A DNA stretch of 8,150 nt from Gammaproteobacteria bacterium (GCA_027297845.1 JAPUHG010000117.1:1-8150), one strand, 5' to 3'. Positions 1-7,746 are shown, numbered from the stretch's first letter. Made by a program: numbers and translations. Notes: generated by a model not told the origin, from the sequence alone.

Positions 1-2994
1 ATCAGCGGTCAGATGCGCAAAGGCTGGCGATTGGACATGCTGCCGCCCTATAGATTGGCCAGCGTCAAGAACAGGCACACCAACCAGAATCTGCTGGTGA
101 CGGACGGTGCCGAGCCCGGCTGGACCGGTGTGGAATTGCGCCAGCCCAATATCAATATCGAAACCATCAGCCGGGTCGAAAATGCCGGCTCATCGCTGGC
201 GGCCAGCGGCTGGAACGAACAATTCGATGAGATTACGACGACTCTGTCGCTGCCACCGGGTTTCCGGCTGTTGGCGGCGCCAGGTGCCGATTATTCGGGC
301 GGCGCCTGGCTGCAACGCTGGCGTCTGCTGGATCTATTCCTGGTGCTGCTGATTGCAGTAGCTGCGGGACGAATGATCACGCCGTTGTTCGGCGGGTTGG
401 TCCTGGTCATGATGACGCTGACCTACCAGGAGGTCTTCGCGCCGGTGTGGAGCTGGCTGAACCTGCTGATCGCGATCGCGTTGGCCTCGGTCGCGCCCGA
501 AGGCCGCTTCCGCAAACTGACGCAGCGTTACCGCACCATCAGTTTCCTCGCGGTTTTAGTGATCGCGGTCCCGTTCGCCGCGAACCAGGTGCGGCTGGCG
601 ATGTTCCCACAGCTGGAGCACAGCCGGTTGACGGATTTTCAGTATGCCGATGCCTATGGCATTCGGGCACCCGGCCTGATGGCGATGAAAATGGAGCAAC
701 GTCGTGAGGGGGATCGCACTGGTGCTTTCATGAGGAGTCCCGAAAGTGCATCGGTGGATGCACTGGAGGAAATTGTTTCTGGCAATGCCAAGTCGGCCTC
801 TTTAATCCTGGCGAATTCCGCACGACCCGGGCGGCAAAGCATCATGGATCGTTATGCCGCCAACACCTTGTTGCAGACCGGCCCGGGCAAACCGCAATGG
901 TCGTGGAACAACTACCAGCTGCGCTGGAGCGGCCCGGTACTGGAGAGCGAAAGTGTCAGGATGGTGATCATGCCGGCCTGGTTGGTTTCAATCTGGCGGA
1001 TTGCCGGTGTGTTGCTCCTCGCGCTGGTCCTGGCCACCTTGGCGCGCAGAAACTACAAGCTACCCGGAGCCATGGGCAAACTGATTCCTGGCAAGGGTTC
1101 GGTGGCCATACTATTGGCCGCGCTGCTGGCCGCCCCGGGCATGGTACCCACGGCAAGAGCCGATATCCCCAATCAGAACCTGTTGGCAGAGCTCAAACAG
1201 CGGCTGACGCAAAACCCCGAATGCCAGAACCGGTGCGCGGAATATGCCAGCGCCAGTGTTGCCATCAGCGAAAACCGGGTCGATATGACCCTCAATGTGC
1301 AGGCGATCGTAAAGGTCGCGGTACCTTTGCCGGGTAGCGGCGATCGCTGGGAGCCCGCGACCGTGCGGGTCGATGGCCAACCCAGAAGAAATATCCTGCG
1401 CACGCCGGATGGCGTGATGTGGATCGAACTCGATGCCGGCGTACATGAGGTTCAGCTAAGTGGCCCATTGAACGCCAGCGATTCGCAGGAGCTATTCTTT
1501 TCCGAGCGCCCGCACCGGATCGTGTTAACGGCGAGCGGCTGGGACGCGGCGGGTGTGGTCGATGGCAAACTACTGGCGGGTAGTATCAGCCTCACGCGAA
1601 TAAAAAAAGACGGCGAGGAAAAAACGCTGAGCTCAGATCGCTTCCCGACCTTTGTCAGGGTTAGCCGGCAGATCGCCTTCAACCTGGACTGGACCATCAC
1701 GACGACCGTGCGGCGCAGAGCGCCTGCGACCGGTTCGATCACCGTCGAGATCCCGTTGCTCGAGGGTGAGTCGGTCGTTAGCGAGCGCGTCGAGATCAGG
1801 AACGGCAAAGTGATCGTGGCGCTGCCGGCCAACGGCGGCTTATTCAGCTGGAGTTCAAGGCTGGAGCGCGCCGACTCACTGCAACTGACGGCGACGGAAG
1901 ACAGCGGCTGGACGGAGACCTGGCTGCTGACGACCAGTCCGACCTGGCTCATCGATTTCACCGGCGTCCCGGAGGTGCAGGCGGTATCGGTTGGCGCTTA
2001 CTGGGTCGCCGAATTCGATCCACTGCCGGGGGAGGTCCTGGATATTTCGGTTTCACGCCCGCTAGCGATCGCCGGCGAAACGCTGGCGATAGACAATGTG
2101 CAAATCTCCAGCAACATCGGTAAACGCTCGGCCAGTTCGACTCTGAATTTCTCCTACCGCAGCACCCAGGGCGATCAGCATACGATTACCCTGCCCGCCG
2201 ATGCCGAAGTAACCCGGATCATGGTCGATGGCCGGCCGCTGCAAGTGAGACCGGAAAACGGCCTGCTGCCGTTGAGCATCGAGCCCGGTGAGCACCAGGT
2301 GACGATCGACTGGCGCGATTCGCAAAGCGCCGGGCGCAGCAACCGGACGGCGGTGGTCGATTTGAATTCCCCGGCGAGCAATATACGCCTGCAACTGCGG
2401 GTCCCCGAGAACCGCTGGGTTTTGTTTACCAGCGGACCGGCGCTGGGGCCGGCGGTGCTTTACTGGCCGGAGTTGTTGCTGATGATCGCGATCGCACTGG
2501 TCCTGGCGAAAATCAAACGCACACCGCTGCGCAGGAGAGACTGGGTACTGCTCGGCCTGGGTCTGAGTACATTTTCCTGGGGCATGCTGATGCTGATGGC
2601 GATCTGGTTGTTTGTCATGGATTATCAGCAGGACATCCGAGGCAAGCTCGAAAAGCAGCAATTCAACCTGTTGCAACTGGCGCTCGGTATTTTCTCGGTC
2701 GTGGTCCTGATCCAGTTGCTGGTCACCGTGCCGAATGGCCTGCTCGGTTCACCGGACATGCAGATCATCGATTCGGATTTCCAGCCCAATACCTTGAACT
2801 GGTTTGCCGATCAATCCGCTGGCGAGCTACCCACCGGCAGTGTGATTTCCGCACCGATATGGATGTACAAGGTGGCGATCCTGTTGTGGGCGCTGTGGCT
2901 GAGTTTTGCGCTGATTCGCTGGATACCATGGGCCTGGCGCTGTTTTAGCAAAGACGGCCTGTGGAAGGGTAAATTAGAAACCAAGACGAGCTAA
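1..2994 (+). CDS. Large multi-pass membrane protein with a beta-rich extracytoplasmic domain, unknown function (5' partial)
   Basis: The frame is open from base 1, with no stop before the first ATG at 13, so the true start is probably outside the window. Residues below count from that ATG (993 aa). Residues 1-100 look like the end of a soluble beta-rich domain. Hydrophobic segments follow at about 105-120, 122-138, 147-162, 175-191 and 325-344. A signal-peptide-like segment lies at 362-378. A long beta-rich domain spans 384-810, then hydrophobic segments at about 814-833, 843-869, 884-906 and 947-971. The basic loop at 165-174 and the arginine-rich loop at 834-842 are probably cytoplasmic, placing 192-320 and 384-810 in the periplasm. 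C404 and C408 could form a disulphide. I see no catalytic motif and recognise no family. A role in envelope biology is only a guess from its architecture. It is convergent with der, so its position says little about function. The coding call is strong: one long open frame with sensible domain and membrane patterning. Confidence 0.88.
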   Translation: MSGQMRKGWRLDMLPPYRLASVKNRHTNQNLLVTDGAEPGWTGVELRQPNINIETISRVENAGSSLAASGWNEQFDEITTTLSLPPGFRLLAAPGADYSGGAWLQRWRLLDLFLVLLIAVAAGRMITPLFGGLVLVMMTLTYQEVFAPVWSWLNLLIAIALASVAPEGRFRKLTQRYRTISFLAVLVIAVPFAANQVRLAMFPQLEHSRLTDFQYADAYGIRAPGLMAMKMEQRREGDRTGAFMRSPESASVDALEEIVSGNAKSASLILANSARPGRQSIMDRYAANTLLQTGPGKPQWSWNNYQLRWSGPVLESESVRMVIMPAWLVSIWRIAGVLLLALVLATLARRNYKLPGAMGKLIPGKGSVAILLAALLAAPGMVPTARADIPNQNLLAELKQRLTQNPECQNRCAEYASASVAISENRVDMTLNVQAIVKVAVPLPGSGDRWEPATVRVDGQPRRNILRTPDGVMWIELDAGVHEVQLSGPLNASDSQELFFSERPHRIVLTASGWDAAGVVDGKLLAGSISLTRIKKDGEEKTLSSDRFPTFVRVSRQIAFNLDWTITTTVRRRAPATGSITVEIPLLEGESVVSERVEIRNGKVIVALPANGGLFSWSSRLERADSLQLTATEDSGWTETWLLTTSPTWLIDFTGVPEVQAVSVGAYWVAEFDPLPGEVLDISVSRPLAIAGETLAIDNVQISSNIGKRSASSTLNFSYRSTQGDQHTITLPADAEVTRIMVDGRPLQVRPENGLLPLSIEPGEHQVTIDWRDSQSAGRSNRTAVVDLNSPASNIRLQLRVPENRWVLFTSGPALGPAVLYWPELLLMIAIALVLAKIKRTPLRRRDWVLLGLGLSTFSWGMLMLMAIWLFVMDYQQDIRGKLEKQQFNLLQLALGIFSVVVLIQLLVTVPNGLLGSPDMQIIDSDFQPNTLNWFADQSAGELPTGSVISAPIWMYKVAILLWALWLSFALIRWIPWAWRCFSKDGLWKGKLETKTS
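1072..1161 (+). other. Internal signal-peptide-like segment in the large membrane protein
   Basis: Codons 354-383 of the large frame read as a classical Sec signal peptide. They start with Met, then a short basic region (K356, K361), a hydrophobic core rich in Ala and Leu (about 363-378), and a c-region ending A-R-A before Asp384, a good signal peptidase I site. A GGAG lies at 1066-1069, only 2 bases before the ATG at 1072, which is too close for a strong ribosome site. It may be an ordinary membrane segment, the scar of a gene fusion, or a processing site. The sequence alone does not decide. Confidence 0.5.
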
Positions 2995-3020
2995 CGTAAG
3001 CTGTGATATGCGGGTTGTAC

Positions 3021-4442
3021 TTATCTTTTCCTGGTGCGTTTTCTCAGGCGTTCGCGTTTCTTTTCCTGACGCGGGGTTAGCTTGTTGCGCTTCCCCGCGT
3101 AGGGGTTCTTGCCGCTGCGCAGCTCGATGCGTATCGGTGTGCCTTGCAGACGGAAAACCTTCCTGAAGTGATTGATCAGGTAACGCTGGTAGCTCGTCTT
3201 GACCTTACTGGTCTGGTTACCGTGGATGACAATGATCGGCGGATTCCTGCCGCCCTGGTGGGCATAACGTAACTTGATCCGCCGGCCACCGATCAGCGGA
3301 TGCTGATGGCGGCTTACCGCGTCCTCGAGACAGGCCGTCAGTTCTGGCGTCGACAAGTCCCGCATCGCCGCCGCATAGGCTTTTCTGACCTCACCCAGTA
3401 ATTTGCCGACGCCGGTGCCATGCAATGCGGAAATAAAATGCAGCGAGGCGAACTCGACAAATGGCAGGCGTAATTCGATGCCTCGGTGTACGTTCTGCTT
3501 TTGATCCTCAGTCAGTCCGTCCCACTTGTTGACCGCCAGCACCAGCGCCCTCCCCCGTTGCACGATCAGGCCCAACAGGCCCGCATCCTGATCGGTGACG
3601 CCATCCTGACCATCGATCAACGCGATGACGACGTGGGCATCATCGATCGCTTTCAGGGTTTTGATGATGCTGAATTTCTCGACCAGGTCGGTGACCCGGG
3701 CCCGGCGGCGCACACCCGCCGTATCGATCAGCGTGTAATCCTGTTTGCCGCGGGTAAACGGAATGAACACGCTGTCCCGGGTGGTACCCGGCTGGTCGAA
3801 GGTAACCAGTCGCTCTTCACCGAGGAAGCGATTGATCAACGTGGATTTACCAACGTTGGGACGACCGACAATGGCGACCCGGATTCCCGGGTACAGGCTG
3901 TCGAGATCGGCTTTCTTGTCCGGGAAACCCTCGAGTACAAAGTCCATCAAGGCGGTGATGTTGTGCCCGTGTGCCGAGGAAATCGCCAACGGCTCGCCAA
4001 TACCCAGGGCGTGGAATTCGGCGCCGGCGACATCCGACTGCAAACCCTCTGCCTTGTTGACGACCAGGTGCAATGGTTTGTTCAGCCGCCGCAACATTTC
4101 TGCGACATCGGTGTCGCTGGGCATCAAACCCTCGCGGCTGTCCACCATGAACAAGATCACATCGGCCTCGTCCAGCGCGGCCTGTGTCTGGCGCGCCATC
4201 AGCGCGGCGATCCCTTCCTTTTCACCCGACAGGCCACCGGTATCGACCACCAGGTAATCCCGCGGACCAACCTTGCCAAAACCGTATTGCCGGTCGCGCG
4301 TCAGCCCCGGCACATCGGCGACCAGCGCGTCGCGGGTGCGGGTCAGGAAATTAAAAAGTGTGGATTTGCCGACATTGGGTCTGCCCACCAAGGCAATAAC
4401 CGGCAGGCTACCACCGGTGTCCGTGCCCGCCGACGGGTTCAT
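3021..4442 (-). CDS. der: GTPase Der (EngA), 50S ribosome assembly factor
   Basis: This is a double-GTPase protein that binds the 50S subunit and is needed for its late assembly. At 473 aa it is close to the usual length (about 490 in E. coli). GTPase domain 1 has a P-loop GRPNVGKS at 20-27, DTGG at 67-70 and NKAE at 129-132. GTPase domain 2 has a P-loop at 193-201, DTAG at 240-243 and NKWD at 305-308. A KH-like domain (about 350-440) follows, then a strongly basic tail rich in Lys and Arg to residue 473, as expected for rRNA contact. The ATG at 4442 is favoured by a well-spaced GAGG; this gives about 12 more residues before the first P-loop than the E. coli protein has. It starts 8 bases after the bamB stop and is probably the last gene of the hisS-yfgM-bamB-der operon. 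No clear terminator is visible in the 26 bases before the convergent gene. The only small oddity is Glu instead of Asp in the domain 1 NKxD motif. Confidence 0.98.
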   Translation of the reverse strand: MNPSAGTDTGGSLPVIALVGRPNVGKSTLFNFLTRTRDALVADVPGLTRDRQYGFGKVGPRDYLVVDTGGLSGEKEGIAALMARQTQAALDEADVILFMVDSREGLMPSDTDVAEMLRRLNKPLHLVVNKAEGLQSDVAGAEFHALGIGEPLAISSAHGHNITALMDFVLEGFPDKKADLDSLYPGIRVAIVGRPNVGKSTLINRFLGEERLVTFDQPGTTRDSVFIPFTRGKQDYTLIDTAGVRRRARVTDLVEKFSIIKTLKAIDDAHVVIALIDGQDGVTDQDAGLLGLIVQRGRALVLAVNKWDGLTEDQKQNVHRGIELRLPFVEFASLHFISALHGTGVGKLLGEVRKAYAAAMRDLSTPELTACLEDAVSRHQHPLIGGRRIKLRYAHQGGRNPPIIVIHGNQTSKVKTSYQRYLINHFRKVFRLQGTPIRIELRSGKNPYAGKRNKLTPRQEKKRERLRKRTRKR

Positions 4443-4448
4443 GGCCGA

Positions 4449-4452
4449 CCTC
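4449..4452 (-). promoter_or_regulatory. Ribosome binding site of der, overlapping the bamB stop
   Basis: GAGG on the minus strand lies 6 bases before the der ATG and shares bases with the TGA stop of bamB (4451-4453). This supports the chosen der start and suggests that ribosomes finishing bamB help der translation begin. Confidence 0.7.
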
Positions 4453-5623
4453 AGCCCTCTTTGTCAGGCAGGATCGCCCGGTAAGCCGACAGGTAGCCGG
4501 CATCAGTTTGCACATAAACAAGGTCATCGAGTACCAGCGGTGCCGAGCTGATCTGGGTAAAACCAACTCTGTGGCGCGCTACCAGTTTGCCATCCGACCT
4601 GTTGAACCAGTGCAGATAGCCCTCGAAATCGCCGGCTACCAGGAAATCGCCATACACCGCGGTCGTCGTCAAATTTCTGCGGTGTAGTTCGTCCTGTTGC
4701 CATATGACCTCGCCATTGCGACGGGTCATTGCCACGAGGTGACTGTTTTCGTCGATCAGGTACAAGGAACTACCATCGCTGGAAATGCCGCGATGACTGG
4801 AGAGTTCACGTTCCCACCAGGCCTGGCCCGATTCCAGGGCCAGCATTGCAGCCCGTCCGTGGTAACTGGCCACAAAAATATCCGCACCCATGACCAGCAA
4901 TTGCCCATCGATATCAGACAAGCGTTCGATTTCCGTCCGTCCGGTCGCCGGACTAACCAGTGTTTCCCATATGGTAAAACCGTCTGCAACAGAAATAGCC
5001 ATCACCCGGCCATCATCAAATCCACAAATAACCACGTCGCCGGTGATTACCGGACTGGAGTTTCCACGCAGCGTCAGCCGGGGCACTTCCTGTTCGACCA
5101 GCCAGACTTCGGAGCCGTCTTTCGTGGAAAGTCCATGAACACTGCCATCGACCGTGCGTACGACAACAATATTTTCGCCAATCGCCGGCGTTGACAGTAC
5201 TTCACTGCTCAGGCTGGTCTGCCAGCGCCGGGATCCATCAAGGGTATCCAGCGCGACCACTTCGCCGTCACTGCTGCCGAGTACCAGAATTCCTTCACCC
5301 ACGCCCGGCCCGCCGGAAAAGGCGATATCCATCTTCGTCTTCCAATAGGTCTTGCCACTGATCGTATCTACCGCAACAACCTTGCCTTCATTACCCGCTG
5401 CATAGACGCGCGCACCATCGCTTACCGGGCCCAGTCCCAGGTGAAGGCTCTCCGCATCGCCGCCAACCCTTATGCCCCAGACCTTGCGCACTTTAAATTC
5501 GCGATCAAATTTGACCAGCTCTACAGGCGGATCGACCGGTTCATCCTTGCCAAAGATTCCGCAACCAGCAATCAGAACGACAGCGAGTGAAACGACGGCC
5601 ACACGGGCGACAGGGTTGCTCAT
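4451..5623 (-). CDS. bamB: Outer membrane assembly lipoprotein BamB (beta-propeller)
   Basis: BamB is the propeller lipoprotein of the BAM complex, which folds beta-barrel proteins into the outer membrane; it binds BamA from the periplasmic side. At 390 aa it matches the family (392 in E. coli). A lipoprotein signal peptide runs from residue 1 to the lipobox I-A-G-C, with lipidated Cys21; Gly22 rather than Asp fits sorting to the outer membrane. PQQ-type blades repeat through the protein, each with a pattern like G-x-V-x-A-x-D-x-x-x-G-x-x-x-W, for example at 79-94, 119-134, 159-174, 204-219, 254-269 and 293-308. The loop L183, L185, R186 and the pair D237, D239 align by eye with the E. coli residues reported to matter for BamA binding (L192, L194, R195, D246, D248). 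Its ATG overlaps the yfgM stop (ATGA), and a GAGG lies 4 bases upstream. It was once called yfgL. Confidence 0.97.
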   Translation of the reverse strand: MSNPVARVAVVSLAVVLIAGCGIFGKDEPVDPPVELVKFDREFKVRKVWGIRVGGDAESLHLGLGPVSDGARVYAAGNEGKVVAVDTISGKTYWKTKMDIAFSGGPGVGEGILVLGSSDGEVVALDTLDGSRRWQTSLSSEVLSTPAIGENIVVVRTVDGSVHGLSTKDGSEVWLVEQEVPRLTLRGNSSPVITGDVVICGFDDGRVMAISVADGFTIWETLVSPATGRTEIERLSDIDGQLLVMGADIFVASYHGRAAMLALESGQAWWERELSSHRGISSDGSSLYLIDENSHLVAMTRRNGEVIWQQDELHRRNLTTTAVYGDFLVAGDFEGYLHWFNRSDGKLVARHRVGFTQISSAPLVLDDLVYVQTDAGYLSAYRAILPDKEG

Positions 5624-6363
5624 GAATCCTCGCCAGGCTCTATGACGGATTCATCGGCCCCGTCCTCGACAATGTCCTCGACGATGTCCTCGCCAATGTC
5701 GTCTGCAATCGGCAACTCTTCGGCCACCGGTTCCGGCGCCGCAAGATCATCCAGTTTCATCTGCAATACCTGGCTATTAACCACGCCCTGAGTAAACAGG
5801 CTCAGCGCGTTCAAATATTCGTCGCGAGCCGATGGCTGATCGCCCAACCCATAGTGGGCATCTCCTCGGAGCTCGTGATAGCGTGCTGCGAACTGACCTG
5901 GATCGGAAACTGCAAGCGTTGCCAGGGCGGCGGCGTAGTCTGCCTGCTCCATTTGCAAACGTGCCAGCCTGAGCCGCGCAATATGCCGAATTTCCTCGTC
6001 ATCGGTACTGGCAAGCACGCCGGACATATAGCCGGCAGCCAATTCCGCCTCCGACTGCCCTACGTGGTATTTCGCCAGAGCGAACGCCGCCTGGTCTGCA
6101 TAGGGCGTATCCTGGTATTCAGCGATTAATCTGGCGCCTATTTCCAGTGCGGTTACGGCATTGGAATTTCCCATCGCCTCACTCATGGCGGCGTAGGCCT
6201 CCGAGCCTTCGTTGGCCCGCGTTTCGCGATACTGTTGCCACTGGTTCCAGCCCACCAGCAGACCCACACCCACAACCAGGCCGGCGATAATGAACATGCC
6301 GTTCTCGCTCCACCACTTACGCAGCATTTCTACTTGCTCTTTCTCCGAAAGAAAATCGTCCAC
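5620..6363 (-). CDS. yfgM: YfgM family membrane protein (TPR-like, Sec translocon-associated)
   Basis: YfgM is a single-pass inner membrane protein with a periplasmic TPR-like domain. In E. coli it associates with SecYEG and PpiD and helps hand exported proteins to periplasmic chaperones. Here (247 aa) the N-terminus is a short charged cytoplasmic stretch with the family pattern EQVEMLRKWWSENG at 9-22. One membrane segment follows at about 23-40, then a helical, alanine-rich domain to about residue 210. The tail (211-247) is extremely acidic and contains four-residue repeats; I do not expect this in the E. coli protein. The start is GTG at 6363, backed by AGGAG 5 bases upstream (6369-6373). 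It lies 18 bases after hisS, and its TGA overlaps the bamB ATG, so the genes are probably translationally coupled. Confidence 0.94.
   Translation of the reverse strand: MDDFLSEKEQVEMLRKWWSENGMFIIAGLVVGVGLLVGWNQWQQYRETRANEGSEAYAAMSEAMGNSNAVTALEIGARLIAEYQDTPYADQAAFALAKYHVGQSEAELAAGYMSGVLASTDDEEIRHIARLRLARLQMEQADYAAALATLAVSDPGQFAARYHELRGDAHYGLGDQPSARDEYLNALSLFTQGVVNSQVLQMKLDDLAAPEPVAEELPIADDIGEDIVEDIVEDGADESVIEPGEDS
5662..5709. repeat. Four tandem 12-bp units encoding the acidic tail of YfgM
   Basis: On the plus strand the units are gtcctcgacaat, gtcctcgacgat, gtcctcgccaat and a more diverged gtcgtctgcaat. Read on the minus strand they encode I-A-D-D, I-G-E-D, I-V-E-D and I-V-E-D (residues 219-234). 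The unit is a multiple of three, so gain or loss of copies would change tail length without a frameshift. Confidence 0.85.
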
Positions 6364-6368
6364 TTCAA

Positions 6369-6373
6369 CTCCT
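6369..6373 (-). promoter_or_regulatory. Ribosome binding site of yfgM
   Basis: AGGAG on the minus strand lies 5 bases before a GTG codon at 6363. It decides the unusual GTG start, and the resulting N-terminus matches the family well. Confidence 0.7.
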
Positions 6374-6381
6374 GTTCTGAC

Positions 6382-7671
6382 CTAAACGTCTGTCTCGTCT
6401 GCCGCCAGTAACTGGCGAACCCGATCAACTAATTTGCCCTGCTCACAACTTTGCTGGGGCTCCTCGGTACGCAGCGGCTTGATCGCGATGGTGCCCGCAG
6501 CGCACTCTTCTGCACCCAATATCAGGGCCAGTTTCGCGCCACTTTGATCCGCTCTTTTCAGCTGGTTTTTGAAACTGCCGCCACCGGCATTACATTCCAC
6601 TGCGACACCGCCCAGGTTATTTCTGAGCATCTCGGCCAGACTCATTCCCTTGAATTCGGCATCCTCTCCGAGCATCGCAAAAAACACATCGGGCGTTGCC
6701 TGCCCGCTCGCAAGTCCGGCCTGTTCCACCAGCGCGACCAGGCGTTCCATACCCAGCGCCCAGCCAACCGCTGGCATCGACTTGCCGCCAAGTTGCTCCA
6801 CCAGACCGTCGTAACGACCGCCCGAACATACTGCGTCCTGTGCACCCAGCTGGTCGGTCACCCATTCGAACACGGTGCGGGTATAGTAATCCAGACCGCG
6901 TACCAACCTTGGCTCCAGCTGGTATTCGCAGCCCGCCTCATCAAGATACCGGCGCAGACCCGCAAAATGCTTCTCCGATTCCTTATCCAGAAAATCCGTG
7001 ACTAGCGGGGCATCAGCAATGATGCCGCTCATTTTCGGGTTCTTGGAGTCGAGAATACGCATCGGGTTAGCAGCCAGCCGCCGCTTGCTGTCATCGTCCA
7101 GTGTTTCTGCGTGGGCCGAAAAATATTTGACCAGTTTTTTCCGGTAAAGCTGGCGGGATTCCGGTGTCCCCAGGCTGTTGATCTTCAGTTTCAGCCCTTT
7201 GAGCCCGAGTTCCCGCCACAGCCGCGCGGATAAAAAAATCAGTTCCGCATCGACATCCGGCCCGGCGAAGCCAAGCGCCTCGGCATCGAGTTGGTGAAAC
7301 TGCCGATAGCGACCTTTTTGCGGTCTCTCATAGCGGAACATCGCGCCGGCACACCAAAGCCGCTGCCGCTGGTTATACAACAGACCATTGCTGAGACCGG
7401 CACGCACGATACCTGCGGTACCTTCCGGCCGCAAGGTCAGGCTTTCGCCGTTGCGATCCTCGAAGGTATACATTTCCTTCATGACTATATCGCTAAGCTC
7501 GCCAATAGATCGTTTGAACAGCTCGGTGCGTTCGAGCAGCGGCACCCTGATTTCCTGGTAGCCATAGGCAGCGAACAAATCGCGGGCAACCGCCTCCACC
7601 TGCTGCCAGGTCGCAGTCTGCGCGGGCAGAATATCGTTCATCCCCCGAATTGGCGGTATACCTTTACTCAT
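6382..7671 (-). CDS. hisS: Histidyl-tRNA synthetase
   Basis: This cytoplasmic class II synthetase charges tRNA-His with histidine using ATP. The chosen start, ATG at 7671, gives 429 aa, close to the family norm (424 in E. coli), and the expected N-terminus with IRGMNDILP at 8-16. A longer version from TTG at 7701 adds ten residues with no family character and would put the start inside an inverted repeat. Class II and family motifs are all present: TLRPEGT at 79-85, motif 2 (FRYERPQKGRYRQFHQ, 112-127), the HisA motif LVRGLDYYTRT at 256-266, the HisB motif SGGRYDGLV at 283-291 and motif 3 AVGWALGMERL at 301-311. The anticodon-binding domain follows from about 325 to the end. The ribosome site is weak (a GGA about 5 bases upstream). 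It is the first complete gene of the group and ends with TAG, 18 bases before yfgM. All key motifs look intact. Confidence 0.98.
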   Translation of the reverse strand: MSKGIPPIRGMNDILPAQTATWQQVEAVARDLFAAYGYQEIRVPLLERTELFKRSIGELSDIVMKEMYTFEDRNGESLTLRPEGTAGIVRAGLSNGLLYNQRQRLWCAGAMFRYERPQKGRYRQFHQLDAEALGFAGPDVDAELIFLSARLWRELGLKGLKLKINSLGTPESRQLYRKKLVKYFSAHAETLDDDSKRRLAANPMRILDSKNPKMSGIIADAPLVTDFLDKESEKHFAGLRRYLDEAGCEYQLEPRLVRGLDYYTRTVFEWVTDQLGAQDAVCSGGRYDGLVEQLGGKSMPAVGWALGMERLVALVEQAGLASGQATPDVFFAMLGEDAEFKGMSLAEMLRNNLGGVAVECNAGGGSFKNQLKRADQSGAKLALILGAEECAAGTIAIKPLRTEEPQQSCEQGKLVDRVRQLLAADETDV

Positions 7672-7682
7672 ATGTCCAGTCC

Positions 7683-7707
7683 GCCGGTTGCGCAATGGCA
7701 AACCGGC
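7683..7707. other. Inverted repeat just upstream of hisS
   Basis: GCCGGTT (7683-7689) and AACCGGC (7701-7707) are perfect complements with 11 bases between them. Two more G-C pairs form if one base bulges. The hairpin would lie about 11 bases before the hisS ATG in the mRNA. No run of T follows on either strand, so a simple intrinsic terminator is unlikely. It could limit hisS translation or mark an mRNA processing site, but that is inference. Confidence 0.45.
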
Positions 7708-7746
7708 TGTACAAACCCCGCTAACGGTTACTTTCCGAGCCGTGGA

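Noticed and set aside
1452..1961. 169-codon open frame on the minus strand within the large membrane protein gene
   Set aside because: It is a Ser-rich shadow of the plus-strand coding sequence with no recognisable features.
2062..2676. 204-codon open frame on the minus strand within the large membrane protein gene
   Set aside because: It is antisense to a long continuous frame with clear membrane and domain patterning; its own product is Gln/Arg/His-rich and unstructured.
2989..3002. Near-palindrome AGCT-AACGTA-AGCT at the end of the large gene
   Set aside because: The loop is too small and the stem too short and AT-rich for a terminator; one mismatch breaks the symmetry. Probably chance.
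3486..4484. 332-codon open frame on the plus strand opposite der
   Set aside because: It is fully antisense to der, whose motifs and length are canonical; the translated protein is rich in His, Gln and Arg with no domain pattern, as expected of a shadow frame.
7672..7701. Extended hisS start at TTG 7701
   Set aside because: The ten added residues have no family support, and the ATG at 7671 gives the expected N-terminus and normal length.
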